Position numbers and translations under genes: made by a program. The notes below the pieces were generated by a model. It was given only the letters and a program-made list of their open reading frames with translations, searched no databases and was not told the DNA's origin. A stretch of DNA of 64,000 nt from Platerodrilus igneus (Eukaryota; Arthropoda; Insecta; Coleoptera; Lycidae). Location: the NCBI GenBank assembly GCA_036346225.1, contig JARFIW010001108.1, forward strand, positions 6,121,076-6,185,075, in the 5' to 3' direction. Below, piece after piece: positions 1 to 12,608 of the stretch; the first letter of the stretch is position 1; the number at the start of each line of letters is the position of its first letter.

Positions 1-940
1 AAATTAAAAATTAAGTCCGTTTCTTAAAATTATTCTTATCATTTTGTGCAAACATTAAGTGCTACTCTACGGCTACGAGAAAACATCTTTACATTTGATT
101 TGGCGTGGTTATGGTTCTAGTTCCTCTAGCCGCCGCCAACGAGGGAATATAACGCAATTTAGGAGATTTAAATTTCCATTTTTTACATCATAAATTACGT
201 CTACTGCTCATCTCCTCAACATTGCTCATAAGTTGAGTTTAAATTTGCATTTATGACATAACAGAATTAGACATATAACATTTAAATTAAACACAACATC
301 TTTTATTTTTATTTTGACAAATAACCTACTCACAAAGGCAAAGTAAGGTAGCGGTACCAGTTGTTGCCATTGTATCCATTTTGGCCATTTCTAGTAAATT
401 TCCTTTTTATTAAATAAAGACTGTGCAACAACAGGAATCTTCTATGTAGGTTACAATATTGATAAACCTTGACATTTAGTTCATCAAGCTTCCACTAGAA
501 TGCATCACCTGCATTCTGTCAGAATAAGGTTAAATGGTGCTGGAAGAGCTTTGTGCTGTTTGCTTACCGAAAGTGTTAAGGTTCAAGGTAAGCTTTTAAT
601 ATGCATAACGGTATTTTATTCAAGTTGTTTAGTGAACTGTTTATATAGGCGTTCGTTATATTCAATGTTCTGCCATTTAAATACGTATTTTTTGGTTAGA
701 GTGCGTCTACATTAATTAAATAGAGTGGCCAGAACTTGTGCAATCATTAACTACATTTGCCCAGGTTTGGTCATCTAGGTGACCACAATAGGAACACTAG
801 ATTCTATTTCTGGCCAGTCTAGATATTTTGCACTAGATAGGTATATAGGTGTATATGCATACCTATCTTCAAAATAATTTATTATTTAGTTTTTGAGTAG
901 GTATTTGCCTTTAATCTAAACTTTCATTGCTTCAGTCGCT
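1..940. other. Upstream flank of the pogo-like gene, possible 5' exon
   Basis: AT-rich sequence with no convincing protein homology. A short open stretch beginning at 500 ends in a good splice donor (CAAG followed by GTAAGC near 590). A polypyrimidine tract and CAG acceptor lie just before the ATG at 941, so 500-590 could be a 5' exon of the following gene. This is inference from splice signals only. No terminal inverted repeat of the pogo-like element was found here. Confidence 0.3.
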
Positions 941-3120
941 ATGTCAAGAGTTAAAAAATCTAAAACAAAAAAGGAAAGGCAAAATCTTGTTTCCATATAG
1001 CAATATAAAGCTATTGCAGATGGAATGGCAGTACAAACAGCCAGTAAAATTTTGACGTTCCTCGAAACACTCTGCGTCATAAAATCAGTGGAGAAGCTCC
1101 ACATACTTCAGGTAAAGTTGGCCGAGGCTGCACATTAAGAATAGACATTGAAAACAAGTTGGTATAATGGGTGAAAACTTGCGCAAAAATGGGTTTTCCA
1201 GTAAATAAGGATGGTCTCAGATATTCGGTTAAACGGATATTAGAAGAACTCGAAATGGACAATCCGTTTATAAATAATTCACCAGGTCGTAAATGGATTG
1301 AATCGTTTAACAAGAGACACCCCGAGGTATCAATAAAAAAAGCAGAATATCTTAGTAAGGCACGCGCCAATATTAAACCTCAGATAATTACTAGAAATTG
1401 GTTTAAAGAAACATCTACTTTGCTTGAGGAAGATGTGTCCATTTTAACTGATCCTTCCCGGACATGGAATATGGACGAGATTGCTTTTATTAACCAATCT
1501 GGAGGCTATGCAAAAGCAGAAAAGGGAAAACAAATATACAGCAGTTCTAGTAACAGTGACAAAGAACATGTTACAACATTAATGTGCGTTAGGCGATTAT
1601 GCGCCACCGATGGCTCTTTATAAATACGACAGGTTGTCCACTGCATACATTAAAGCGACACCAAAAAGTTGGGGAGTTAGTAAGTCAAAGAATAGCTGGA
1701 TGACAGCTCAGACATTCTGCGAATACTTCGTCAATGTCTTCTATCCATATCTTGTCGAATATGAATTCAAACTGCCGGTGGTTGTGTTTTTAAATGGACG
1801 TAAGTCCCACCTAAGTTTACATCTAAGTCGGTTCTGCAAAGAAAATCAAATTATTTTCGTGTGCTTATGTCCAAACACAACACATATCCTTCGGCCACTA
1901 GAAGTTTCCTTATTTGCGCCACTTAAAAAACACTGGCAGAAGGAAGTAAAAAACTGGAAACTTTTGCATGAACGAATAGAAATAAGGAGACAAGATGTTG
2001 CAAGCATGTTGAATAATATAATTACTACCACAGACTTCAAAAGTGCTATTATAAATGGTTATAGAGTGTGCAGTCTACATCTTTTTGATCCAAATAATGT
2101 CGACTACAGCAAATGCACCTTGAAGGCAGCAGACATTCCTCAAAATTAAAATACTTCAGTTACTTCACCAGAGGATCGTTATTTACACTATCTGGAATCT
2201 AAGATTGATAGCGCAACATTGAATGATTTTAAAATGTGCAAAAAATGTACCTATTCCCCAGCCAATCAGAACGCTGATATGTTATATGAAGCTTGGTGTA
2301 AATTTACCTTAGATGCTGGCATTTCATATAAAGAACTAGAACTTGATAATATCATGGAGCTTCCTTTTCCTGAGCAGACTGAAATCGTGCGAGTTTCAAA
2401 TTCCGACATACATAAACCATGTGACAATAATGAGCAAGATGCTAGAGATGCCGATTATAATAATATTGACAATATTTCAGAGCTTTTAATTTTGAAGATG
2501 TCCAATCCCCAGATGAAATACAAAAGGCTCAGAATATAGCACACACTCTCACTTCCCGCCAAAGGTCACCAACGAAAATGAAATTGGCCCAGAATTAAAT
2601 TCTAAAAGCATAGGTAAGTAGAACACTAAAATATATTGGTAACCCTTAAGTGTATTTTAGCGTATAAAGGCGATATTAAAAACCACATTAAGGATTCTTC
2701 AGAAGAAATCTGCCAAAAGGAAATTAAGATTGCAATGGATTTAGGCGTGAAAACAAGTAAATGGTTTTACTATATATTTGATATATAAATAAAATAATTG
2801 AATTTAGGTACTTTAGAGCCTGTTCCTGATTCATATTCACTTGACGATTGTAATGTGGATTCTCCTAAAGTATCTGGCGCTTCCACTATCAGTGCAAGTG
2901 TATGTTCGACACCAAAGTCTTCTAAAATAAACATTTTAAGCAATATACTTATTTACTCATCTAGTGATAATGTGACAAACGGAAAAAAGAAAAAGTCGAA
3001 GAGACACTGGTACAATGTTTTGACAAGTGAACAGTGGCTGGCACATGCAGAAAACGAGCAAAAAGAAAGGGAAAGGAATACTCCCTGTATGTTTGTTGTG
3101 GTTTGTTTAGCATTTTCTTA

Positions 3121-3455
3121 ATCTTCGTAGGAATTAAACCATTCATAGTTTTAAAATTATATTTATTTACGTTTCGATCCAACCTAGGATCGTTGTCAAA
3201 TTAATAAAGGCTTCAAGTTTGGCATTTATGACATAAATTGAAGGTGACTTTGATTTATTGATGTTCGAAATATTAGGTTTGAGTACATTAGGTGAAAATT
3301 TTAAACCAAATATAACCAAAGTCACCTTCAATTTATGTCTTAAATGTGAAACTTGAAGTTTTTATTAATTTGACAACGAAGGTCATGGATCGAAACGTAA
3401 ATAAATATAATTTTAAAAACTATGAGTGGTTTAATTCCCAACGAAGGTTAGGAAA
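3121..3455. mobile_element. Foldback MITE inserted in the pogo-like gene
   Basis: Two long inverted arms (about 3,121-3,255 and 3,312-3,455) match with a few mismatches, separated by a short spacer of about 55 bp. The arms share GGTTTAATTCC near the outer ends and a CTTCAATTTATG stretch near the inner ends. The element lies between the ERERNTPC and ETTLKIKRDRR parts of the gene tail. It is non-coding. Transposon family is unknown; foldback or MITE structure is seen directly. Confidence 0.75.
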
Positions 3456-3736
3456 ACAAGAAACGACTTTAAAAATTAAAAGAGATCGCCGACTGAAAAG
3501 GGAGGATAAAAGAAACATGCAAAATGTGTCAAAAAACCAAAAAAGGCAAAGAGCTGACAGTAAACAAAAGACTGAAGAAATCATAGTAGATAAAGGAAAT
3601 GAGGACACAATAAACACTATGAAACCTGCAAAACAGGGTGATGTTCTTCCAAAACAGCTTGAAGTTAATTCTTACATTATTGTACAATATGAAGAAACAT
3701 ACTATCTTGGAAAAATAACCAAAATTGAAGATAGTA

Positions 3737-3883
3737 ATGTGTGTGTGTGTGTGTGTGTGCGCGTGTGTGTGTATGTGTGTGTGTATGTATGTGTTTATGT
3801 ATGTGTGTGTGTGTGTGTGTGTATGTATGTGTGTGTGTGTGTGTATGTGTGTATGTGTGTGTGTGTGAGTGTGTACGTGTGTC
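3737..3883 (+). repeat. TG-dinucleotide microsatellite within pogo-like coding tail
   Basis: An imperfect (TG)n tract of about 145 bp with TA and CG interruptions. Conserved pogo-tail residues occur directly before it (GKITKIEDSN) and after it (STIVKSGVNTWKW), so the tract expanded inside what was coding sequence. The Cys/Val-rich translation of this tract is an artefact of the repeat. Confidence 0.9.
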
Positions 3884-4061
3884 GACTATAGTTAAAAGTG
3901 GAGTAAATACTTGGAAATGGCCGAATAACGTAGATGAATTACCCTATCAATTAGAAGACATTCAAGCTATAATTCATTCTCCAAAAATGAAAACTGCCCG
4001 ACGTGCATATTATGTGGCCAAAATGAGTTCGTATGTTGATTTTATATACCTAGCTAGTTAG

Positions 4062-6756
4062 TTGGTGTGGTCTTATTATATCTTTTATGTAAAAATTAGC
4101 TATAGGTATACATTAATTTAAGCGAACATGATAAAAATAATAATGGGTACTTAGATTGTTATATTTCATCTGTGTGGCCAATACTGGTACGTTTTAATGG
4201 CCAAAACTAATGTATGTATGGCCAAAATTGGTGATTAGTATCAGAATTTTGTATTAGTTATTTTACTACTAAATTAAAGCTTTTATTGTGCTACTTTGTA
4301 CTTCTAATTGATCTATAATGCATAAGCTATATTTCTGTTATTGACATAGGATTGAATTTTTTCACCTAACCAGATTCTTTCAAAGTCCAAAAATTGCTAA
4401 AAGTGGCCATAACTGGTACCTCTACCCTACTCTTTACAATAGGCGATTTTTCGCGACATAAACTAACATATTTAATTATGTGTTAAACTTGGATTTTGAC
4501 GATAATATTTACTGGTGGGGAAATTCTATCAGAGAAACGAACATAACCTGTTCTGTACCAGGTTATGCTTGTGTATCATAGTTGTGTATCTTCAGCACTT
4601 GACTTTTACCGGGCAATTATTCAAAGCGAAGTTAGGAAACAACAATAAGTTTTCGCGGTGCCGCACAAGCACATGTTTCTTAAATGGTGGAGTGATATTT
4701 CAACATACCATACTCGAACAATTCAAGCATGTCGCGAAAAATCGCCTAATATCTAAACTTCAATCTAGTTACAAACTTGGGGGAGGGGACACAGAAAAAC
4801 CGGATAATTCTTTTTGTCAGCTTATGTGTATTAGTTGCAGCATTTCTATTATTTAAATAAATCCATTCGCAGTAAGTGTCATACATTTTAGATTTTTGTA
4901 TGCTTAAATATTCAAATTTCGTTATTTTTTAATACGCATAACTCATTCGGGAAGTAATCAAAATTTCAAAGTAAACTGGCGGTTGTCCAAGTAAAATTTT
5001 AGATAGTTTTCGCGCACTCCGCCCACGAATCGCGCTGACACAGCTTTTAATGTTGGAGCCAGTAAATATTCTTTGTTTCAAGAAACGGTGATGAACATTT
5101 TTCTTAACGGAGCAATAACAGAGGAATCAATTTCCATTTCAAAACGTGTCATAATATTTTTAAATTATGTAATTTATTTTGCATCCCTTAATGTTGTCGC
5201 ACGTTACTCCACTGTATGTAAGCATCTACTTTATTACATTTCACAATGACTTAAATTTAACTTTGCTTTTATTAAATATAGGGAAAGCTTACGTTACATT
5301 ACTAAGTCATAACACAAAATGCTAGATAATCTACACACGTCATTTATTATTCGAGTTTCAACCCTACATTGCAGCCTAATCGATAAAATCACCCCCTCTA
5401 TTGAATAAGGTAGGGAACAAAACAAACCAACGTATTCTGTAGGTCACGTAACCCCATCCCCTCGTTTTATACTTAAGTGTCAGTACATATACGCTTGCGT
5501 TTACGGCTATCGATCTCATTTCAGTAGGGTGGTTGAGAACCCCTTGTACAGGGCTCAGCTTTTCGCTCGATGCCGTTGCTTACGTCACTCGAGCTTAGTC
5601 TAAATTTGTGCTTTTAACAGAAAAGGTCACTTAAGTTTATTAGATGTTTTAGTTAAGTAAGCTGTCTTAATGAGACCGATAAAGGGTGAGTATACGTAGA
5701 TTAGATTTTGGAAATAAGTCTAAGTAAAATAGACTTTCTTATATTTGGCGGTTCTTTTTAACCTAGATTTAACGTATAGCAGGTGTGAAATGATTAATTC
5801 TATTTTTTCAACTTCGGTTGTTCTCTTATTAATTTAAAAAAACAATCGTAGAAAATTGATATAAGCATTTCTATTAAACTAGGGTTTGCTTATTAGAGTG
5901 GATGAATCAAACTTGCGCGTACCTCATAATCAATTCGTATCAGTAGCGGGAGTTAATGCAACTGCGTCAAACCAGTTGCTGTAGAAAATGAAAACGTTAT
6001 GCGCAGTTCTGCATAAGGGTTAGAACACTTTTCAATAGTAAATTCCCTCTTATTATTTCAACACGTCAGTCGGCATTCACCCCTATAAATATAATACAAA
6101 ACTGAGAATAATTTAAAACACGATTCAACATTTATGACAAGACATCGAACTGCTTGCCAAAATGAACATGAAACGTAATGCCTTTATAATTTTTTTCACG
6201 AGTATTACAGTACGTACTTTCAGAAAATTGACTTCCATCTAAGTGTAGCAGCAAACGCTGATGTTTGGCTTAAGAAAACAGATTAATGGTTTTCTTATTT
6301 TTCATTGGTGAGTTTATGGTTCTAAGCTCTGTTTTAAAATGCTGTACATTTTCAGCAATATGTGGAAGAAAAATTTATATATCATTCGGTGAGAACCTAA
6401 AACTCATTTCCCTTCTTCAATTGAATGGTTAAAGCTTTTCCCGTGTAATTTGATCTGTTTATACTGTGTTCGTAAATATCATGTACTTACGGAAGAGAGT
6501 AATTCTTTGGCTTGTTTCATGACGAAATATTCATATAAACATAGTTCGGCAAACACTTCGTTACCGATCTACAGAGTGTTAAAAGTTCAAGAATTTGTAG
6601 ATTTTTGTATAGCTCCTGCAGTTTTTGAGATACTTAGTCCAAATTTGGAATATAGATTATGCTATAGGGCAAGTACGTCTTTGAAAATCTCAACGATACT
6701 TAACTGTGCAATAGAAGAAGTGAAAAATCTAAAGAAAAGAATGTAACACAGTGTTG
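4062..6756. other. Noncoding AT-rich stretch
   Basis: No recognisable gene. It contains the MITE listed separately and a more GC-balanced patch at about 5,380-5,700. In that patch a CATATA motif (about 5,487) precedes a TCAGT initiator-like motif (about 5,520) by roughly 35 bp; this could be a promoter or an old LTR, at low confidence. An open stretch on the plus strand at 6,450-6,746 (98 codons) has no family I recognise. Confidence 0.4.
4442..4746. mobile_element. MITE with 18-bp perfect terminal inverted repeats and TA duplication
   Basis: The left end GGCGATTTTTCGCGACAT (4,442) is matched by its exact reverse complement ending at 4,746. The element is flanked by TA at 4,440-4,441 and 4,747-4,748, the target duplication expected of Tc1/mariner-type elements. 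It is 305 bp and non-coding. Confidence 0.85.
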
Positions 6757-7978
6757 TCAGTTCAACCTAAACACTTCAAGTAGGGTTTTAAGAACGAAGA
6801 AGTTTATAGATAAGGAGACATTCGAGGGATTTGACAGCAAAATTCACTACAGTACAAAACAAGTTATTTGTTTATAAATGTTTCAGTTAAAGAACACTAA
6901 AATTACAACAACTTGCTGAAATTAATAGCTGAATATACCACGTTATTTATCTCTGCATTGATGTGTCGCGCAATTTTTCTAATAATATATACTACTAAAA
7001 TAGCATGAAGTGATTTTATAGGACCTTAAACATATTATTTACACCAGATATTTAAGTAAAATATAGCTATTAATATTACTGGCTTATTTAAATTATGCAC
7101 GTTACTGTAACGGTTTACAACCAAGACCGTCATCACTATCACCTTCAGGCAAATCAAAGTTATAATAATCACTATCGTTATTAACGTTTATTATTAGTTC
7201 CTCTATATCGTTTATTATATATTCCTTGGTAAGGTAATCCTCTTCAATTTTTTCTACATGAGAGCATACATTTAACCATTATTGTTGACCAACAGTATCA
7301 AACTTATTTTCAGCCAACCTCTATACAACCTCCAATTTAAAAGAAGTGTTATGTGCAGCGATATGGTTTTTACTGTCGTCCATATTTTTTCGATGGGGTT
7401 GAGTTCGGGATGTTATGAAGGTAATCGTATCACTGTATGACCATGTTCGGCTAACATTTTATCATTGTTTGATCGAGGGCTTATGTTGGTTAATGTTTGC
7501 ATATAGTTATTCTGCTTTTGTATCTTTAAGCTCAAAAGGTATGTTTCTCTTCAACAACCAACATCTCGTTTTCTTTTTCCAAGCCGATGTTGGATTTAGT
7601 TTCACAGTTGCATTGTGATATGTTGCATAGTTGCATTATCCATCACTGATACAGAATTTGGTTCAAGATTTTTGTAATAATTTATCTTGCGGCCATTTGC
7701 AGAAATTTTTATTATTCATTTTATCGTGATAATTCCTAGTTTTAAGTCCAGATTTGAAAATTAGTAACCAGGGCGGCACGACTTTGACAAAACAAATTCT
7801 TAACATATATGTTTATTTTATAAAATATCTTTAACCAACAGCTCAATGGTCAATATAGATTCTGTGTAAGGTAGTGATTTATACTGAAAATGTGTTTCTT
7901 ATAAAAGGATGAAAATGTTATTTTTGTTGCGATGGGCTGCAGATACCTAACTATCACATAACTATAGGGTTGACCGCG
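6757..7978 (-). mobile_element. IS630/Tc1-like transposon copy A, DDE half
   Basis: This stretch is the reverse complement of about 37,725-38,975 (copy B) at high identity. On the minus strand about 7,720 to 7,110 encodes remnants of the DDE domain seen in copy B, including the HPELNPIE-type region, but with many stops. The homology starts abruptly at TTCAACCTAA near 6,757. At 7,978 it is interrupted by the errantivirus LTR and resumes at 25,467. What is seen is a shared repeat; the transposase assignment comes from copy B. Confidence 0.75.
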
Positions 7979-8519
7979 AGTTACGTTTCGGGCCTTGAGA
8001 GCGGTCTTTTTAAAAGTTTTTCCAAAACTTTCTAACAAAATTTATTTATTAAAACAGATATTAATGTGGAATTTTGACAAACTGGATTGATTTATACTAA
8101 GTCGAAAAATAATTAATAATTGACTAATATCAGGGCGAGTAGCCTTAGCAAACGGCAATGTTAAAGCTGAAATACTCAAGACTGACTGATGGTCTTGGGG
8201 CTCCCGGGGTATTTATGTTGTCCCTGCCCCTCACAGAGCAGAGCTCATGTCTGCTTATTTCTTAATTCTATTCATTATACAATGTAACAATCTTAATTTC
8301 TAATCGCGGTTTCTTAACCGTCTGCAACCTGCACCTTCAGTATCGCTTACTATTTGAAATATATTGTATTGCATCTGTTCTCACAACTTGCTTGTAAACT
8401 TTCAATAACCTTTCTGAATTTATCCTTGAAATACAAAGTTGCATATAAATTAAGCTTCTTTAATGATTTCTTATAATTCCTATTTTATTATACATATATA
8501 AATTAAGGAATACATAACT
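7979..8519 (-). repeat. Errantivirus 3' LTR
   Basis: 541 bp, AGTTAC to ATAACT. It shares long blocks with 24,961-25,466 and with the solo LTR at 26,503-27,060, including the GGGTATTTATG block. It keeps a segment of roughly 45 bp that the 5' LTR lacks. Confidence 0.85.
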
Positions 8520-8570
8520 CCTCCCGACGTAAATAAAAAATTAAGGTTTTCTTTACTTAATTTTTAAAAT

Positions 8571-9755
8571 TCATTGCTTAAAATTCATTGTTTCTAAGGG
8601 TATATCTAGTGTTTCTTTATTTTTCTTGGTTTCTTTATGTCTAAAATTTTTCTCTTTATTCTTATATCTAAGATACATTTTGTAAAATACATACATGACC
8701 AATAAAATAATTAAAATGATTAATACAATTGTCCAAACGCTTATATTATCGTAGTGTAATTTCGGCACTTTTAACTCACTCAAGTGTTCTTTACAATTGT
8801 CCATTATTTTCATAGCATGGTTGAGATCGTCTAGCTCTAGCTGTTCTAGTTGCATGGGTTTCTTGAATATTTCTTCGTTTTCGGGTTGTGTTATTTTGAA
8901 TTGCAGTTCCGGTAAATTGGCGAATTACTTCGTTACTTTGGGATCTTGATAAACTCTGATGATTTCGTTCTTCAATTTTAAATAACAATATTCTTTAAGG
9001 GTGATTACTTTGCTTCCGGTTAATGCTAAATTATTCTCGTCTTGATTGTAATGTGCAGTTGTTATTAGTTCTGTTGGAAATATGGCAATCCATTTGTTTT
9101 CGGTAATTTTCTGAATTTTCATATTTGTGATTTGTACGGGTTTGGCTTCACAGTTGTAATGGTTTGAAAATCTTAGTAATTGCACTTCGCAAGGGCTGTC
9201 TTCTTGGATCATTGTTGTTGTGAATGATTGGCATAAATATTGATTTGGTGTTACTTCGGTACATCTTTCGTTTGTATAACCATATCTGAGTTCATTAAAG
9301 GATAGGAACTTGGTTTTGAGTATGATAACTTGATACCTGCTAGTAATTTTCATTGGAAACGCAAATAAATGATAATAATTATAATTATTACTTTCTACTA
9401 TTGGGATTTCTATTAAAAATATGATTTCGGTGTTCTTTACATAGCCTTTTGCTATAGCTATTTTATCCAAATACGAGAATGTTTGATTCTATTACTTCAA
9501 ACGGTAATTTACTATTAGTTATAAATAATCTAATTCTTAATAATTCTTTTAATAAGTCAGTTGGTTCTATGATACTAGAATGTAGTGTATTTAATTTTAC
9601 AAATGTTACAGCATTTTCTAAGGTGGCTAAAATTTGTTGAATTAAAGTAAGGATTGATATTATTTGAGTAAATATCGTATTGAATCTAATTAAGTCTCGC
9701 ATTCCTAACATGGTAGTTTGCATGTTAGTTTCAAGGGTTTGTATTCTATTGACTA
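8571..9755 (-). pseudogene. env: Errantivirus envelope gene, C-terminal part (F-type fusion glycoprotein)
   Basis: Minus-strand frames at 9,463-9,755, 8,925-9,470 and 8,571-8,855 together resemble the C-terminal two thirds of the baculovirus-F-like envelope of insect errantiviruses. Seen here: a helical stretch after the cleavage region (IVNRIQTLETNM onwards), a Cys-containing ectodomain, and near the end a hydrophobic membrane anchor (VWTIVLIILIILLVMYVFY) followed by a basic cytoplasmic tail. The frames overlap and are shifted against each other, so the gene is broken. The N-terminal part lies beyond the BEL insertion at 16,344-16,930. In the family this protein mediates membrane fusion; this copy is not expected to work. 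Confidence 0.75.
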
Positions 9756-10128
9756 TGTTAATCAAAATGTTAATTTGCATTTACAATCACACAAAGGAAA
9801 TGATAATTTAAAGGAATATATCACCTACCTTTCACTGGTTGTAGTGGTTGATTGTACTTGCACTGCTATCAGATAATTATGGACTGTATGTATAATGTTC
9901 ACTAATTGTTGCTAATTACTGATGCTCGATGCACCGAACTAAATCACGAACCAAAGCCAAGCGAGAACGAAGTTGAATTGTCGTCCACTCGTACATTACC
10001 AACCCTTTTATGTCGTTGCACTAAAGGTAGGGATAATGGAGGGTTTCTAGGTGGGAATAGTTTAAGGACTTAAATTAATTGTGATTGGCATACTACACTA
10101 CAACCAAAATACTTATAAAGCCTTAACA
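9756..10128 (-). repeat. BEL/Pao 3' LTR
   Basis: 373 bp with TGTTAA and TTAACA ends. It reads the same as the 5' LTR at 15,966-16,338. Confidence 0.93.
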
Positions 10129-10174
10129 TACCGCCCACCAAAATAAGTATTAGGAACTTATTTTCTAAGTGTGT

Positions 10175-10808
10175 CTAAACGAGCAAAAAAAAAAAAATAT
10201 ATATATATATATATAATCGTAAATTTAAAGTTAACTTACCTAATATACTAACTATAATACTAAGTTGCCTCTGAAATGGGAGAGGGCACAATTTTACCAC
10301 GGGCCTTTTAAATAGTCCCTGGGATGTTGCCACAGTAGCCACACGACAAACATTGTCCTTTCCATAATGCAACGTATGTATACGTCCCATTTTCCACTGT
10401 AATGGAGACACTTGAGTATCCTTAATCAACACCAACGTTCCCACCATTAACGAATAATTAGCAGAAAACCATTTGGTTTTCTGTTGAAGTGTGCAGGTAC
10501 TCCAAATGCCACCGTTTCCAAAATGATTGCTGAATACGTTGAACCAGTTGCCAACGATTTAAAGAAGATAGTTTCAGATCTAAGACATTAGGGTCGGGAA
10601 TGACAGACACTGGTTCTACGTTCAGAAAATGACCAGGACTTAAGAATGAAAAATCAGTGGGATCGTTACTCATTGGACATAAAGGTCTGGAGTTTAATAT
10701 GGCTTCAATTTGAGCAAGAATGGTGTTAAATTCTTCGTACGAGAGAATTTGTTCGCCTACCACCTTCTTGAGATGGGACTTTACAGATTTTATCCCAGCT
10801 TCCCACAT
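10175..10808 (-). pseudogene. BEL/Pao integrase C-terminus and DUF5641-like domain
   Basis: The frame at 10,458-10,808 begins WEAGIKSVKSHLKK and continues through LNSRPLCPMSNDP and LSPGHFL, the typical end of a BEL/Pao integrase core. The frame at 10,175-10,447 (GTLVLIKDTQVSPLQWKMG) is the C-terminal DUF5641-like segment. The stop between them and the frame change against the preceding block break the polyprotein. A poly-A plus TA microsatellite at about 10,185-10,216 follows it. Confidence 0.8.
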
Positions 10809-11703
10809 TCCCCAAAGTGAGGAGCCGACGGAGGATTAAAACAAAGTGAATACCTTCCGTTTCAGATGACTGCTTCATATATTCGATTAGTTCCCGAGAT
10901 GCTCCGATAAAATTTGTTCCACAGTCACTATAAATTTGCAAGCATTTACCTCTACGTGCTACAAACCGCCGTAAAGCTGCAATAAAGGCCTCTTTAGATA
11001 GGTTTGATGCCAACTCCAGATGTATCGCTTTTGTACTAAGACAAACAAATAAACAAACATAGGCTTTCAATGATTTGGCACCTCTAATACGATTCATGGT
11101 GATAGAAAAGGGTCCACCGTAGTCTACCCCAGTATGTAGAAACGCTTTACCGGCAGTAAGTCTAGCGGGGGCAAGTCGCCCATAGGAGGGCATAGCGAAA
11201 TAGGTTTTGACGAAAACATCGAATACAAGAGTTTAGGCACTGTTGAATAGCCCTTTTGCAGACAGAATCCAAAATTTTGTACTAACAAAAATGAGTAGTT
11301 CTAAGTCCAGGGTGTAAATATTTCGTATGGCAATCTCGAATAATGAGCTCTGTCACCCGGTGTGACCGAGGAAGTAGCAATGGAAATTTTGTATCATAAG
11401 ATACGTCTGCATTTCGCAACCGGCCGCCCACCCTTAACAACCCATCACTGTCAAGGAAAGGACTGAGAGGTCGAAGTTGTTTATTACTAAGTTTTCCTTT
11501 CGAATGATATCAATGTCCTGACTGAAAACTTGTTCTTGAACCCGTTGTATTAATAAATGAAGTGCATACTGTTCGGGGGAGACCAATAATTGTTCTAAGT
11601 TTCGAATATCCAAATTTGCACGAACTTTCAAGTTACGAATGAACTGACAAATATATACCAGAATCCTGCATATTTTTCGCAAATCTGAAAATTGATTTAC
11701 CAT
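10726..11703 (-). pseudogene. BEL/Pao integrase core and zinc-binding region
   Basis: The frame at 10,726-11,193 holds PFSITMNRIRGAKSLKAYVC, CLSTKAIHLELA and YSDCGTNFIGA. These carry the second catalytic Asp (in SDCGTNF) and the BEL-typical KAIHLE motif. The frame at 11,434-11,703 is the linker region ahead of it. Between 11,194 and 11,433 the zinc-binding segment is present only in shifted frames. It would catalyse insertion of the cDNA; this copy is broken. Confidence 0.75.
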
Positions 11704-11708
11704 CGAGT

Positions 11709-12568
11709 CTACGAAATGATCTGCAACGTGTATATTAAGGGATAAAGTTCTTTTTCAATGTGCATCTGAGTGTGATCTGTAAGAGTTGGTTCCATATGAG
11801 CAGGCCAATTCTCTTTAGGTAATAGTAACCATGGTGGAGCCGTCCACCACAAAGGATGATTAACAAGCTCAGCAGCTAATAATCCTCTTGATGCACAATC
11901 AGCAGGATTATCCTGTGATTTAATATGATGCCACGATGATGGAGCCACTCGTTCTTGGATATGCGAGACACGATTGCTAATAAAGGTCTTCCAATTATAC
12001 GACGAAGATCGAATCCATGCTAATGCTACTGTGGAATCTGACCACGCAAATGTATCGTCCAATACTAAATTATCTCTATACGTATTTTGCACATACTCGA
12101 CCAAGTTCGACAACAACACTGCACCACACAATTCTAATCGAGGTAATGATATACGATTGGTTGGTGCGACCTTAGATTTGGCACAGACCAATGAAACTTG
12201 GATGTTCCCTTTCTCATCGACACAGCGGAGATAAACTGCTGCTGCATATCCAGCTTCCGATGCATCACAAAATGCATGAATTTGTACAGTTTGATGGTTA
12301 TCGCAAAGAATCCGTCGAGGAATTTCAATTTTCAATAACTCGGGTAATTGTTGAAGATACAGATTCCATTTTAAAACAATTTGTTGGGAGGAAGTTCATC
12401 CCAGCCAATTCCTAATATCCATACAGATTGAATCAAATGTTTTGCGAAGAAGACCAATGGTGATAATAACCCCAGAGGGTCAAAGATCCTTGCAATTTCC
12501 GAAACCATATTCCTTTTGGTACAAGGCCGATCAACGATATTAAGATTGTAAAACAACACATCACTCAA
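11709..12568 (-). pseudogene. BEL/Pao A17-like and RNase H segments
   Basis: The frame at 12,371-12,568 contains ARIFDPLGLLSPLVFFAK and WILGIGWDE, the hallmark of the Pao-retrotransposon A17 family segment that follows the RT. The frame at 11,709-12,335 contains IHAFCDASEAGYAAAVYLR and ISLPRLELCGAVLL, the RNase H-like core of BEL/Pao. The two frames are offset by a frameshift near 12,340. Confidence 0.8.
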
Positions 12569-12608
12569 TGGTTGCCATTGCAGTCCTAAAATTTTTGAGA
12601 AGTATTGT

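Larger units (their letters stand above)
941..4061 (+). pseudogene. Pogo/Tigger/jerky-like DDE transposase gene, intron-containing and decayed
   Basis: The order of parts fits a pogo-superfamily transposase. An N-terminal Psq/CENP-B-type helix-turn-helix (AIADGMAVQTASKI, from about 1015) is followed by a second CENP-B-like DNA-binding segment (about 1170-1400) and a DDE core. The first catalytic Asp is in NMDEIAF (about 1470). The second, usually in an LDGHxSH context, reads LNGRKSH. The third position reads RPLEVSLF, Glu for the usual Asp. Splice signals survive: donors GTAAGT (after 2613) and GTAAAT (after 2756), acceptors at 2660 and 2807, and the spliced exons stay in frame. The tail (YIIVQYEETYYLGKI, then SGVNTWKWPNN) is the usual C-terminal module of insect relatives. 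Breaks: in-frame stops near 998, 1162 and 2147, frameshifts near 1050 and 1600, a foldback MITE at 3,121-3,455 and a TG microsatellite inside the tail. Family call is firm; inactivity is very likely. Confidence 0.8.

Noticed and set aside
3741..4061. Cys/Val-rich open frame over the TG repeat
   Set aside because: It is a translation of the dinucleotide repeat. Only the residues after the repeat match the pogo-like tail.
5380..5700. A host promoter
   Set aside because: TATA-like and initiator-like motifs are present at about the right spacing, but no gene follows; kept only as a remark on the noncoding stretch.
6450..6746. 98-codon plus-strand frame as a host gene
   Set aside because: No domain recognised and no support beyond being open.
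7415..7618. Plus-strand frame in copy A
   Set aside because: It is antisense to the decayed DDE transposase.
11974..12415. Plus-strand frames within the BEL element
   Set aside because: They are antisense shadows of the RNase H and A17 segments on the minus strand.
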